DNA of 64,000 nucleotides, from assembly GCA_027924585.1 (NCBI GenBank), contig BSBM01000386.1, positions 3,806,001 to 3,870,000 of the forward strand, in the 5' to 3' direction. The notes under the pieces are model-generated. The model did no database searches and was not told where the DNA came from. It worked only from the letters and a program-made list of their open reading frames with translations. How positions within the stretch are numbered: position 1 is the first letter of the stretch; every line of letters begins with the position of its first letter. The position numbers were made by a program, and so were the translations under genes. Below, one piece after another: positions 32,227 to 43,548 of this stretch. The DNA is from Larix kaempferi (Eukaryota; Streptophyta; Pinopsida; Pinales; Pinaceae).

Positions 32227-32746
32227 ATTTGTTTTCCTTTGGAGGCTGTACAAGTCGCTAGCTTAGATTAGACCTCAATCCCCCTTAAGTTGACCAAAAG
32301 CCTTCCAAATCATCCCAAACAAGTACGAATTGGCCATGTGAACATTGGGTGAGCATGGTAAGCCATAAATGAAGGTCTCACATGTTGTGGATAAGATTGG
32401 GTGGAGTTAGGTATCCAAGGATAGACCCAAGCAACTAAGAAAGGGTCAAAATGACTAGGTTCAATGCATGGATGCCTTAAGTCAAAGATAGTTTCCTTAA
32501 AGCAGGGAAACATGGTGCCTTTGATCAAGTGGTGGTAATAAATGATGGAAGTGGCCATAAATAGGGCACGAATAGCTATATTTGACCAATTTTGGCCCAT
32601 ACTTTGGTGGGTAGGCCATCATTTTCCCTAACTAACTTCTAACAACCTTCTAACAACCTTGGATTGTAATTATTAACCAATTTTGGACCAAATAGTCATC
32701 AAATTAATGTATGAATAAGGTAGTAGGGTGTAATAATGTTCTAACA
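32227..32746 (-). repeat. Copia A-family solo LTR, right part
   Basis: Continuation of 16888-17070. On the minus strand it opens TGTTAGAACATTATTA and runs to GGAAAACAAAT, where the Tat-like element is inserted. Copia A has the same sequence at that point (GGAAAACAAATTCTCC near 10633), which confirms the insertion point. Confidence 0.88.
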
Positions 32747-33478
32747 ATCATGAAAGGAAAATTGACCCAATCGAGATACACAAGCGAAGGGGAGACATGA
32801 AGTTGAGCCATCCAACTCTGGTTCTACCACCCTTATGCCGCGGTACATACCATAGAGGGAAACAGGTGCAAAAAATGTTAGATTGGGGAAGAATGATCAA
32901 TATTCATTGGTTATAGTTATATTGTCGAAGGGTGTCATGGTCCAAGTAGACATTTTGAAAAAAATTAACAAGATTTCTTATGTGGATCATGACATCGCTA
33001 AATTCCTAGAGGTCAATTACAATAATTACATGTAGATTGTTATTACAGCTAAAGGTGCACCATTGGAGCTTGAGCCAATGCAGTGGGATATTGGGTTGAA
33101 AAGATCCATAATTTTTTCATTAATGCATATCCCACATTTTTGTCAAACTATGAAAGTGAATGCTTGTGTAAAGAAGTTGTTGTTGTGCTTCCATGGTCGA
33201 TGTCTGTGGTTGAAGATGAAAGTTTCGGTGGACTTTGGTTTGATAGAAAAGATCACATGGGTGCCTAAGGTTGGAATAGAACCTGATCAATATTTTATGG
33301 GAAAGGAAGGAGACCGAGAACTGACATCAATGATGAAAGAAAGATACAATTTGTTCAAGAAAAACTGTGGGTTTGACGTATCCTCCATCAATGACTAGGT
33401 AGTTTGCTTCATAGCAATGGTGTCTCTGACCAAGATTTTAAGGAAGGTTCAATCGAACCAGGTTACTATGTCTTTGGT
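32747..33478 (+). pseudogene. Unidentified decayed coding stretch
   Basis: A forward frame reads GVMVQVDILKKINKISYVDHDIAKFLE from about 32930, has a stop at 33033, and continues to 33398 (ITWVPKVGIEPDQYFMGKEG). A second frame at 33083-33268 (YWVEKIHNFFINAYPTFLSNY) also looks protein-like, so a frameshift is probable. No family is recognised. It may belong to the old gypsy fragment on the other side of the solo LTR. Confidence 0.3.
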
Positions 33479-34002
33479 TGTTGCGGAAAATTAGTGTGCC
33501 CAAGTGCTATAAAAACAAGATCACGGAGAAATAACAATGAACAAGATGCAAATATAAATCACATAAAACACATTACAAGAGAGACACCAATATAATGTGG
33601 TTCACCCAAGATGGCTTATGTCCACATAGAAATTTCCAGTCCTTATAATTATACCATCCAACAAATTAAGAGATACAACCTGCATCACATCTTCTGCAAC
33701 TTCCTCTCACTCTCTCATAGTCTCTCTTACGCAATCAAAGATATTTTCAATGATACAATATATTAAACAACTGTATTACAATGTAGTCCTTTTAAAGGGG
33801 AATTACCATGGGATACCCAAAATCATGTGCCCATAATCTGTTGGGCAACAAAAAGACCCAAATTTTTTCTTTTGGGGTCAATGCCCCCCACACCCCTATT
33901 GGGTGATTGTATTGTCCAACTGCATATCATATAAAACTAGGGTACAAACATGTGTTAACAAAAACATCTTTGAATCAGGAATATCAGGCTCCACAACCAA
34001 CA
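33479..34002 (-). repeat. Copia B 3' LTR
   Basis: On the minus strand it starts TGTTGGTTGTGGAGCC and ends TTTTCCGCAACA, 524 bp. The sequence before its start (34016-34003, TCCAAGTGGGAGAT) is the classic plant copia polypurine tract. No partner LTR is in the window. Confidence 0.75.
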
Positions 34003-34850
34003 ATCTCCCACTTGGAGACTGATCACAACAACTGCACCACTGCTGGACTATGCTTTGAACCTTGGACTTGGAAAATTTCTCATCTTCACCTTCATGCTGG
34101 AGGGGAAACTGAAACCGAGACGGAACTCAGTTTCTCTCTAGTTACAACCTTTCTCAACATGTCTACAAGGTTCTGGCTAGTATGTAACTTTTCCAGTATC
34201 AACAGTTCATCTTCCAGAACATAGCGTTTGAAATGGTACTTGAGTTGTATATGTTTAGTCTTAGAATGGAAGGATGAGTTCTTTGCAAGATGAATGGAAC
34301 TCTAGATATAACTATACAACCTTCTATCCTCCTACTTCTTACCCAATTCCTCCATGAACCTATGCAACCAAATCATCTCCTTACTAGCCTCTATAGCAAC
34401 AACATACTATTCTTATGTTGTTGAAATTGAAACAACCTTTTGCAAATTTGAAATCCAACTTACTGTTGTTCCACCTACAGTAAAGACATACCTTGTGGTG
34501 CTCTTCATGTTATCTTTATCACCTTCCATATTTGCATCAACATATTCCAGTAGAATAGTGTCTGAACCTCCAAAATACAATGCATGAGTGGTAGTACCTC
34601 TCAAATACCTAAGAATCCATTGTAGTTCCTTCCAATGTTTTTTACCTGGATTGTTCATATACCTACTCACAACTCCCACTGCATGTGCAATATCTAGTCT
34701 TGTGCACACCATGGCATACATCAAGCTACCAACTGTTGATGAATAGGGAACTTTGGACATGTAATCTATCGCTTCCTGTGTCTTGGGACACATCTCCTTA
34801 CTTTGTTTGAAATGTGATGCAAGGGCATCGGGGCCTAGGTGAAAAAAATG
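34003..34850 (-). pseudogene. Copia B reverse transcriptase end and RNase H, truncated
   Basis: The minus-strand frame 34793-34413 reads VPYSSTVGSLMYAMVCTRLDIAHAVG, RYMNNPGKKHWKELQWILRYL and YVDANMEGDKDNMKSTT, the standard end of copia RT entering RNase H. Sequence to 34020 continues with decayed RNase H and tail (LHRFMEELGKK, MLRKVVTREKLSSV). The usual Asp of YADADWAGD is partly kept (YVDANMEGD). Everything upstream (gag to RT palm) is absent beyond about 34850. Confidence 0.8.
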
Positions 34851-34887
34851 AATTTGATTGACAAAAGAAGGTCGACTAGAGGGATTG

Positions 34888-35597
34888 TGTAAAATTAGTC
34901 ACAACAGATCTAATGAACAATTAAATCAATCACAATAGATGAAACTCAGAAAATATGGTGTAAACTGTGCAAAAAGCATGCATCAGTGCTCTATATCCCA
35001 ATAAGGGTGAAAACACAATACAATACTGTCACAATGAGTGAGCAATTCAAATTGCCTAAGGAGGTCATTCGAATTTACTGAATGGCATAGCTTGGCTCCA
35101 ACTGGGAGTCCTCATCATCAATCAGTGGTGGTCATCAATGCACAAGTCACTGTCAAACATGTGTCAAACTGAGTCTAACTAAGTGTAATAAGTGTAACTG
35201 ATGGTAAGTGGCACTAATATAGGGATGGAGGCTCAGTGGAGGGCTCATAAGGAGTTAACTGCACTCAAAATTGTCATTCATGTCTCATCAGAGGTCAATC
35301 GGAGTGATAACATCAGTTATGGGTCAATCAGAGGTAAATCAGAGTGATAATTGAAGTGTAACTAGATTGGTAGGTGAGAAAGGTTCCCTTCTTCAGTGGA
35401 AGGTGAGAACTGGGTGCATGACAGGCTAGGAGGGATTAAACGGAGTTGAAAGTAGCTCCCGAGTGCTGGGAGACTAAGGACTAGGTGTTGTAGGTACCAT
35501 ATTGATGACTGGGCAGCATGTGGATGCATGCACTGCATGCAAAATGCATGCATGCATGCATGAAAAATTCATAAGTGAATGATGAGATATCCTAAAA
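34888..35597 (-). repeat. Copia C 3' LTR
   Basis: 710 bp, homologous to 40230-40921. It ends CCTAAAA where the partner has CCTAACA. GCATGCATGCATGCATG runs near 35545-35562. Confidence 0.9.
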
Positions 35598-35612
35598 CCC
35601 CCCCTCAAGCTA
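35598..35612 (-). other. Copia C polypurine tract
   Basis: On the minus strand AGCTTGAGGGGGGG directly precedes the 3' LTR. A similar C-rich tract with CCCCCCTCAAGCT recurs at 35742-35754. Confidence 0.75.
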
Positions 35613-35799
35613 TACTATGATGTAAAAAATAAAATGTAGGGCCCTGGTTATTGAGACCAAAGATCACCCCAATACAATAATCCAAAAAATGTTGAAATAG
35701 GCTAAGTGAGGAAAGAGGGAAAACCCAGTGGAAAGAAAGCCCCCCCTCAAGCTAAACATAAAAATGGATCTAATCTGTCTCCACCATGATGGAACTCAC

Positions 35800-37253
35800 C
35801 CCCAACAGTGAACGGAGGTAAGAGAACTTCTTCTCAGTGAAGCTCTTGGTGAATATGTCTACAATTTGCTCATCGGTAGGGCAATATTGCAGAATGATGG
35901 TGCGATCATGCACCAACTCTCGAATGTAGTGCATATGAATATCAATGTGTTTAGTCCTCTGCTGCTGAACTGGATCGGTGGAGATCTTAATAGCACTTTG
36001 ATTGTCACAAAATAGGACAGTCGAAGTAGTTCTACCAAAATCAAACTCAGAAAGAATACCCTACAACCAAACTACCTAAATGTAGGCATTGACTGCCCCT
36101 CGATACTCTGCCTCTGTTGAAGAAAGTGCCATGGCTTCCTGCTTTTCACTTGACCAGAAAATAGGCCCATTTCCAATCATGAAAACATATCTGGAAGTGG
36201 AATTCCGATCTATTCTATCACCTGCCCAATCTGAATCAGTAAAACCAATGAAATCTAGCTCAGAATCTGCAGCATAATGTATGCCAAAATGTTTTGTACC
36301 TTTCACATACTACAAGATCCGCTTGGCTTCCCGCCAATGAAGGTCATGGGGCTGCTGCATATACCTTGATACAGCACTCAAGGCATAATATATATCAAGC
36401 CTTTAGTGCGTCAAGTAGAGAAGTGAACAAATCAACTGTCGATACATAGTGCAATCTGCAAGCAGTGTAGTATTTCCCTCTTCAAGACTGATTCCTGAGA
36501 GGAATAGAAATGGAGAAGCCTTATATTTTGCCATATTAAAATTTAATAGCAGGTCCTTAGAATACTTTTGATGAGATAATGTGATCCCATCAAATTTTTG
36601 AGCTATCTCCAAGCCCAAAAATTTCTTAAGCAAGCCCAAATCGCTCATATCAAAAGCTAGATTTAAAGCAGTTTTCAGCTTGTTAATTGTAAGGAGAGTG
36701 CTACCAATAATGAGAAGTTCATCAACATATAAAACCACAATAAAAAAATTACCTTTAACTTGCTGTAGGTACACATTAGGATCATATTTTCATCTTTTGA
36801 AATTCTGAGAAAGAAGGAAGGAGTCCATCTTTGCGTACCAAGCTCTTGGGGCCTGTTTCAATCCATACAAAGATTTCTTCAATCTACAAACTAATGATGG
36901 ATCTGATATGTATCCTTCTGGTTTTTTCATATATAACTCCTCATCAAGTTCTCCATGTAGAAAAGCACTCTGCACATCCATGTGGTGCACTTCCCAGTGC
37001 TTGGATGCGGAAATGGCCAAAACTAGGTGGATGGAATCCATCTTTGCAACCGGTGCAAAAGTCTCAGTGTAGTCCACACCTTGGAATTGGGAGAAACCTT
37101 TTTCCACCAACCTAGATTTGTATTTGATGATAGATCCATCAGCATAAACCTTCGTGCGTAGATCCACTTGTATTGAACTAATTTTCTTCCAGGTGGAAGA
37201 GAAACTAGCTCCCATATATCGTTCTTTTGAAGAGAACTGTACTCTTCATCCAT
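35800..37253 (-). pseudogene. Copia C reverse transcriptase and RNase H, broken
   Basis: The minus strand begins MDEEYSSLQKNDIWELVSLP (37253). After a frame change comes GFSQFQGVDYTETFAPVAKM and MDVQSAFLHGELDEELYMKK, then SLYGLKQAPRAWYAKMD. The polymerase motif is LYVDELLIIG at about 36730, where the second Asp of YVDD has become Glu, which should abolish activity. GLLKKFLGLEI follows. RNase H (36306-35830) keeps FTDSDWAGDRIDRNS and LSSTEAEYRGAV, then DEQIVDIFTKSF near 35850. Frameshifts and stops occur at 36775-36790 and 36307-36400. Confidence 0.85.
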
Positions 37254-37265
37254 GGCGGTTTTCCA

Positions 37266-37691
37266 TCATGGATCTCGGTGGGAATGATAGTATGATTTGG
37301 GATATGAACCAATAATAAAATAACATTTCTTAGATAATAATGGATCAGAAAAAGAAAGAGCCATACCTACTCTTTGATAGTTTGCTCTTGTTCTCTTTGG
37401 ATCAGCAGGATTTCCAATGTTTGGAGCAACAGATTGTAAAGTGTTTTGGGCCCACTTTGGTAACTGAGGAGGATAACTATGGTCAAATTCCGAACCTGAT
37501 ATGTCATGGCCATCATTGTCTGATATAATATCATAGATATCAGATCCAATTCTTTCTTCATAATCACTCGAGACTTCTTCTTGTGGAGGGTGCAGATCGG
37601 CAGTGTTTTCCTCAACTAGTTTCAGATCTGGCAGCGGTTCTTCAAACTTCACACTTCGCTCTATGAATACCTTTTTGGATCTGATATTCAT
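37266..37691 (-). pseudogene. Copia C integrase-RT linker
   Basis: 142-codon open stretch starting SKKVFIERSVKFEE, the usual end of copia integrase, then an acidic linker (DLHPPQEEVSSDYEERIGSD) and PPQLPKWAQNTLQSV. It resembles the copia A linker at 12234-12545 in composition and layout. Confidence 0.7.
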
Positions 37692-37949
37692 GAGTTTATA
37701 TGCTTTTTATTCTTCCCCATATCCTATCAGGATACATTCAATACTTTGTGGATCCAAAAACTTTCTCTTATCAAAAGGAATTCTAGCCAATGCAGTGGAG
37801 CCAAAAATCCTCAAATTGGACACATCCGGTTTGCGACCAAAGAATGCTTCAAAAGGAGTTTTACCTTTCACGGATGAATGTGGAACTCAGTTATGAATAT
37901 ATGCAGCAACATTAATGGCTTCAGCCCAAATATTTGCAGCCAAACCTTT

Positions 37950-39035
37950 TTACTCAAGCATGCAGGTAGCCATCTCTTTCAGTGACCGATTCTTCCTTTC
38001 TGCTACACCATTCTGTTGGGGTGTGTAGGGAACTGTATGTTGGATCTGAACTCTGCTTTCAGTACAAAGTTGCAGCAACTCAGTCTTGATATATTCTCCA
38101 CCATTATCAGATATAAGAGATTTGATCTTGCTCTCAGTGGCGGTCTCAACAGAAGCCTTAAAATCATTGAATTTTCCAAGCACTTCTGACTTGTTTTTGA
38201 GAAAAAATACCTAAGTAAAGTGGGAAAAGTCGTCGATGAATGTCAAAAAATACCTTGAACCATTCATGGACATATTGGGAAGCAGACCACTGATATCAGA
38301 ATGTAAGAGGCCCAAAATGGTGGAAGCTCTACTAGCTTTGCCGTGGTCGAACCTGTGCTCGGGGTGCTTCCCAACAATGCAACCGGGGCAAATTCCCTTC
38401 GAGGAACGGAGTTGTGGAAGACCATCTACCATGGATTTTTGTTGTATCAGAAGAACATAATTGTAATTAAGGTGTCCAAACCTTTCATTCCAAATCCTAC
38501 TAACCTCATTGCCATGAGTGAGGAGAGTAGTGGGCTTTTCAAGCTGCACAAAGTGAGAAAACTCATAGTATTTTGCAATATGGTTTGCCTTTCCGATTGC
38601 AATAAGTCTTCCACTTTTGATATCAAAATTTTTGACATTGTTAGGGCTGAATGTAGCTTGCTTTGGTTCACCAGTGTGTGTCATTTGATACACAGAAAGT
38701 AGATTTGAATCCAAGGAAGGCACATAGAGAACATTCTGGAAGCTTCCATGTTCTACATGGATGGTACCTTTACCCTTCGAAGAAATTTTTGAGTCATCTC
38801 CCAAATGGATGGGGATGGAGCTGCTTGGATCGAATGAAGAGAAGGAGTGAATGTTTGCAGCCATATGATTCGAGGCACTGAAATCTATCAGTAGAGTGTT
38901 GGGTTTCGAAACAGTTTCCATGAGTGCTTGACCTCTTTCATGATCATCATTCCTATCCTTCTTCCATGCACCATTGGGAAGAAATATGCTTTTCTTTTCC
39001 AAAAGGAGGGCCATTTGATCTATTGTTTTATTCAT
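37950..39035 (-). pseudogene. Copia C protease, gag-pre-integrase and integrase
   Basis: Minus strand. The protease active site is LIDFSASNHMA (about 38895), where the Gly of DSGAS is lost. LYVPSLDSNLLSV follows. The gag-pre-integrase / zinc region reads WNERFGHLNYNYV ... GICPGCIVGKH (HHCC). The first integrase Asp is in LLHSDISGLLP and the fold continues with FLTFIDDFSHFT. After a short break at 38184-38210 the core resumes: LISDNGGEYIKTEL (Asp 2) and YTPQQNGVAERKNRSLKEM (Glu). The DDE triad survives. Stops and the protease change make it inactive. Confidence 0.85.
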
Positions 39036-39065
39036 GCATGAACTTTCAAGATGAAAGCCACGGTT

Positions 39066-39278
39066 TCAATATGAACATTTAGATTTTTCCTTGCCCTCTT
39101 TACCCTTCTGCTTGTTCCTCGAACCAGATGGTGCTTCTAGTTGCTTGCCTTTATCTTTTTGCTTGGTAGGCTTGAATTTGGGCTTCTCTTTCCTTTGCTT
39201 TCCTTTACCATTTGAATTCTTGGATCCTTGAGAAAAGAGGGATGAATCTTTGGAGTTTATGGACCCCATTTGAATCAA
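39066..39278 (-). pseudogene. Copia C basic nucleocapsid-like region
   Basis: 71 codons very rich in Lys, Gly, Gln and Ser (KGKQRKEKPKFKPTKQKDKG). It lies between gag and protease, where the RNA-binding nucleocapsid sits. A following CSYX..GF..ESSCM piece may be a degraded zinc knuckle with the first Cys left. Confidence 0.6.
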
Positions 39279-39301
39279 CTTATCATGTTCTTTGTGACAG
39301 A

Positions 39302-39865
39302 CTCAATGAAGGCATTCAAGGTAGGAATCTTCTAATTCGGGGTAGTTAGCCGACCGGAATTGAAAGTTGAGACAAATACCGAGTAATCTTTCCCAAGATT
39401 TGTGAGAATGGAGAGGATCAATTGCTTATCCTCTTTCACAACACCACTGTTCTTCAACTGCAATGATAAGTGCTAGAATCTTGTGAAAAACTCATTGATG
39501 GTCTTGAAATTCTCAGGACTAAGAGCAATCAATTCATTCTCTAATTGAAAATGCCTAAGCTCGTCCTGCTTTCCAAAAAGTGTGTCAAGTTGCTCCCATA
39601 TTGCTTTTGGAGTCTTCAATCCATGGAGATGGAAGTGAAGATCCTTGGAAATGGAGAGGCAAAGGAGACCATGAGCTTCATCAAGCTTATTGTAGTGTTT
39701 GGTTCTTTCCGACAATGTGCTTGGCTCCAATTCGAGGCCAACAGTGACTCTATAGAACCCTTTTGAGCGTAATATAATCTCCATATCATCTTTCCATTCA
39801 AAATAATTGAAGGGAGTAAGAATTGGCTTGGAAGAAGAGTATTCCATCTCAAATAGTGAGTGCAC
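39302..39865 (-). pseudogene. gag: Copia C gag
   Basis: On the minus strand from ATG at 39847 (MEYSSSKPILTPFNYFEW), continuing DEAHGLLCLSISKDLHFHLHG, AIWEQLDTLFGKQDELRHF and LENELIALSPENFKTINEFF to a stop near 39473; similarity continues to about 39302. The domain is the UBN2-type gag of plant copia elements. The start is chosen at MEY because the family normally begins there. It would form the virus-like particle. Confidence 0.8.
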
Positions 39866-40217
39866 TTGATGTAGAAGAACTTGTCAAACACAAGAGAGTG
39901 AATGCAATTGGTGAAGATGATTAACCTGCAAATCACAATCAAAACAAGAACAGTAAGGTCGAACAATCCACCCTTTTAGAGTTGCATCACACCTGGGATT
40001 AGAGATCAAGCAAGTTGAATGGGTCCAATGTATCAAATCCAGGAATTATGTGGAAAAATCAAGCTTCTGGAGTGGATTGGAGTGTATTTTTCTGCTTTGC
40101 ATGCACATGAGCGAATGCACATGAGATCTTTCATGCCAAAACTTCAGTAATTTTGAGCAAATTCACTCAAATATTCTTGTAGAACACTTGTAGAAAAGAG
40201 ATCTTGTCCCTACAATA

Positions 40218-40229
40218 GCTCTGATACCA
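40218..40229 (-). other. Copia C primer binding site, tRNA-iMet
   Basis: On the minus strand TGGTATCAGAGC follows the LTR end directly, an exact match to the standard initiator-Met PBS core. Confidence 0.9.
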
Positions 40230-40921
40230 TGTAAAATTAGTCATAGTAGATCTAATGAACAAGTAAATCAATCACAATAGATGAAACTCAGAAAATATGG
40301 TGTAAACTTTGCAAAAAGCATGCATCAGTGCTCTATATCCCAATAAGGCTGAAAATACAATACAATACTGTTACAATGAGTGAGAAATTCGAATTACCTA
40401 TGGAGTTCATTCGAATATACTAAATGGAATAGCTTGGATCAACCTAGGAGTCCTCATCATCAATTAGTAGTGGTCATCAATGCACAATTCACTGTCAAAC
40501 ATGTATCAAACTGAGTCTAACTGAATCTAACTGAATGTAATAAGTGTAACTGATGGTAAGTGGCACTAATCTAGGGATGGAGGCTCAGTGGATGGCGCAT
40601 GAGGAGTTAACTACACTCAGAATTGTTAGTCATGTCTCATCGGAGGTCAATCGGAGTGATAACATCAGTTATGGGTGAATCGGAGGTAAATCAGAGTGAT
40701 AACTGAAGTGTAACTGGACTAGTAGGTGAGAAAGGCACCTTTCTTTAGTGGAAGGTCAGAACTGGGTGCATGAAAGGCTAGGAGGGATTAAATGGAGTGG
40801 AAAGTAGCTCCCGAGTGCTGGGAGACTAAGGACTAGGTGCTGGAGTTACCATACTGATGACTGGGCAGCATGCGGATGCATGCATGAAAAGTACATAAGT
40901 GAATGATGAGATATCCTAACA
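40230..40921 (-). repeat. Copia C 5' LTR
   Basis: 692 bp, homologous to 34888-35597 with scattered substitutions and a shorter GCATG run. Confidence 0.92.
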
Positions 40922-41673
40922 GATTTCCGACGACCACTGGTGCGAGAAGGATGGCATTCGAAGCCAGGTAGTTAAGAAGGAAATGGTCAAAGTATAGTCG
41001 ACAAGTGTAAAAGTTGAAAGCCGATAGGATAAGTCAAGGATCAACAAGGTTAAGGTTAGTCGATGTGTTGAATTACGAACCAGTCAAAAGTGGATATCGA
41101 CAAGAACAACAAGTACAGTTAATTCAAAGGGGCACAGAGTTTGAGAAGTGCAAAAGTCAAGGAAACAAACCTACAACCGTTCTAGGTTTTTGAAGAAGTT
41201 AATGGAAGTTAAGTACGTGGTTGGAACCAGGACATATGTCACCACGTGAGGAGGTTGTGAAGGACACTCGAGGGCACCGACAACTGCAGGATATGTATGA
41301 TTAGAGGTAGAGCGGTGGAGAGAGCAAGGATTCCTTGGGGAATCCAAATGAGGTGGAACTCAGGAATAACAACAGAGCAGACTAGAATACTGGTGCAAAG
41401 GATCAGAGTAAGGGGGACTCGCTGGATCACTGGATTGGAGTATCACACCACAAATAGGAGAAACACACTGAGAAAATAGAGATTTACTTATGTACATTGT
41501 AATAGGATAATGCAGATTTGTTTAATTATTGGCATGTAACTTTGTAGAAGCGACAAGTGATTGAATCCAACTTCTTGGAATTTCCAGTTCACATCTAGTT
41601 TATGTGAGCATTTGTGTGTTCACTGTGTGTTATAATTAAGCAAGAGGGTCTGATCGACCTAACATGCATCAAG
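40922..41673 (+). other. Probable end of a gypsy 5' LTR
   Basis: No coding sense. It leads directly into a PBS-like site at 41674, after ACCTAACATGCATCAAG, so much of it is probably R/U5 of an LTR. Its upstream part would be 34851-34887, cut off by copia C. It shows no clear match to the 3' LTR fragment at 45128. Confidence 0.4.
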
Positions 41674-41750
41674 TGGTATCAAATATGGTTGAGTCCTGTG
41701 AGCAGGAGAGGAACCGATACTAGCTTGCATAGCGTCAAATGGTATTGAGC
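41674..41750 (+). other. Primer binding site with imperfect duplicate
   Basis: TGGTATCAAATATGG at 41674 and TGGTATTGAGC at 41740 both resemble the tRNA-iMet PBS. Both are followed by similar words (GAGTCCTGTGAGCAGG; GAATCCTGAGAGCGGG), so the site plus its flank seems duplicated about 66 bases apart. Confidence 0.55.
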
Positions 41751-42120
41751 AGAAGAATCCTGAGAGCGGGAAGTTCCTGCGTATGCATGAACAGTTCTGG
41801 CTGTAGTTGGGTACAGTTGTGCGCGTGTTGTGAAAGTCTGGTTGTGATTGGATGAGTGGAGATTTCAGCTCCGACGGAAAGAATGGCACAAAGATGTGTA
41901 AATTTCCGTGGTGTAGGATGAAGAGCACAAGGCGTAGGGGTTATAGTAGACCGTGAAATGTTCAACGAGTGCATGCCAACAATGAGAAGTCTGGCCAATG
42001 AAGTCACAACAATCAAAGAAACCCAGAGACATGGATGCATTCCCAATGCACTTGAACATAGTGATGAAGAAATCGAGGAAGTGGAAGCTCGGGGAGAAGT
42101 AGAAGTAGATCCAAAGATAA

Positions 42121-42960
42121 ACTCATCAAGTTATTGAAGGAAATGAGGGGGAAGGAAAAAATGGATGTAGGTACCTACTCAGGAATTCTGGATCCAGAAG
42201 TCTTTCTAGACTGGATCAGAGAGATGGAGATGTACTTCGACATATAGTAACTAGAGGATCCTAAGGGAGTTAAAATTGCATTTATGAAGTTGAAATGTCA
42301 TGCCTCATGGTGGTGGGATAATGTATAGGATGACAGATTCAAGAAAGGCAAGGAGAAGATCAAGTCTTGGGACATAATGGCTTCCAAGATGAAAGGGAAG
42401 TTCTTTCCAAGCGACTATGTGATTTTCTTTTTTACGAAGTTACAAAACTTTCAATAGAAAGAGATGACCGTGAAGGAATACATGGAAGAGTTTTACAAAT
42501 TGTTGATTAAATTCGACCAAACTGATTAAGCATTCGCAAGATATGTAAACAATTTGAAGTATTTCATATTGGACAAGTTGATCCTATCGAAGTTCAGGAC
42601 GGTTGGTAAAGCCAACCAGTTGGCTCTAAAGGAGGAAGAAAAGTTGTTCAGAAGAACCACATCAACTAGAGGAAGGATGATTGGTTTAGGTCCAAAGAAT
42701 ATTTCTACAAAGGGACAAAGTAGTGGGACCAAGAGAGAATCCATTGAAGACAACTGACATGAAAAAAGGCCAATGAATAGAGAAAATGCACGAGGAAACT
42801 GATGGGATGGTGGATAAACCCACAGTCGGGGTGCTTTTGGTCAAAGTGGCCCAGCAGAAAGGAGAGGTGTTGAGAGACCATCTATAGTCTATTATAAGTT
42901 TCGAAGAGTGGGACACAGAGCTTATGAATGCCCAGATAATTTACACCTAGCAGAGGATTC
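42121..42960 (+). pseudogene. Chromovirus-like gypsy gag
   Basis: Reads YSGILDPEVFLDWIREMEMYF, KIAFMKLKCHASWWWDNV and WDIMASKMKGKFFPSDY, then EYMEEFYKL: the standard retrotransposon gag domain of plant chromovirus-type gypsy. Stops fall at 42247, 42328 and 42457. A zinc-knuckle-like YYKFRRVGHRAYECPDN lies at about 42891-42941, with the first two Cys replaced by Tyr and Phe. Confidence 0.75.
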
Positions 42961-43107
42961 GAAACCCAGACATCGACGAGATGACAAAGGTGATGAGAGG
43001 ATGGATTTGACATTCAACAATGGCAAAGATGATAGAGGAAAAGGTCAAAACATGATGACCAAGAGAACAATATTTCAGGAAAACCAGTGGGAAGAAAAGG
43101 ATCCAAC

Positions 43108-43489
43108 ACAACAAAAGGCCATTTTTCGGACCAGAGGGTTAATCGCCAACAGATACTGCAAGACCATTGTCGATGGCGGAAATAGAGAAAATTTAGTGTC
43201 GACAAAGCTCATCAACAAGTTGGGTTTGATATGTCAGCAAAAACCAAATCCATACAAGATATCCTAGTTACAGAAAGGACATAATGTGAAGGTAACCAGA
43301 CAATGCATTATCAAATTTAAAGTTGGAAAAATCGAAGAGAGTTTACTGTATGACGTAATCCCAATGGACGCTTTTCATCTATTGTTAGGAAGACCATGGA
43401 AATATGATCGGAATATGATTTATGATGGTCTAGCCAACATCGTCACGGTGTGGAAAAATGGCACACGGAGGATGTTGAAGCCAAAGTAG
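43108..43489 (+). pseudogene. Chromovirus-like gypsy protease
   Basis: TIVDGGNRENLVSTKLINKL (about 43164-43225) stands where DSGS..N would be expected (DGGN here, the family often having DGGS). It is followed after a stop (43266) by VKVTRQCIIKFKVGKIEES and YDVIPMDAFHLLLGRPWKYD. It would process gag-pol. The separate ORF stretches share sense across the stop. Confidence 0.75.
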
Positions 43490-43548
43490 GAGGATCATGC
43501 TGACTTTAAACAGGGAGAGAACAACTATCGGGAGAAGATATTGTTGAT

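Larger units (their letters stand above)
34888..40921 (-). mobile_element. Ty1/copia element C, complete ends, minus strand
   Basis: LTRs at 34888-35597 and 40230-40921 (TGTAAAATTAG ... ATATCCTAACA). The PBS is next to the right LTR and the PPT next to the left one, so the element reads right to left. Flanks GATTG and GATTT match 4 of 5. The inside keeps gag, a basic nucleocapsid region, protease, integrase, RT and RNase H in order, all with lesions. It separates copia B from the gypsy remnant at 40922. Confidence 0.92.
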
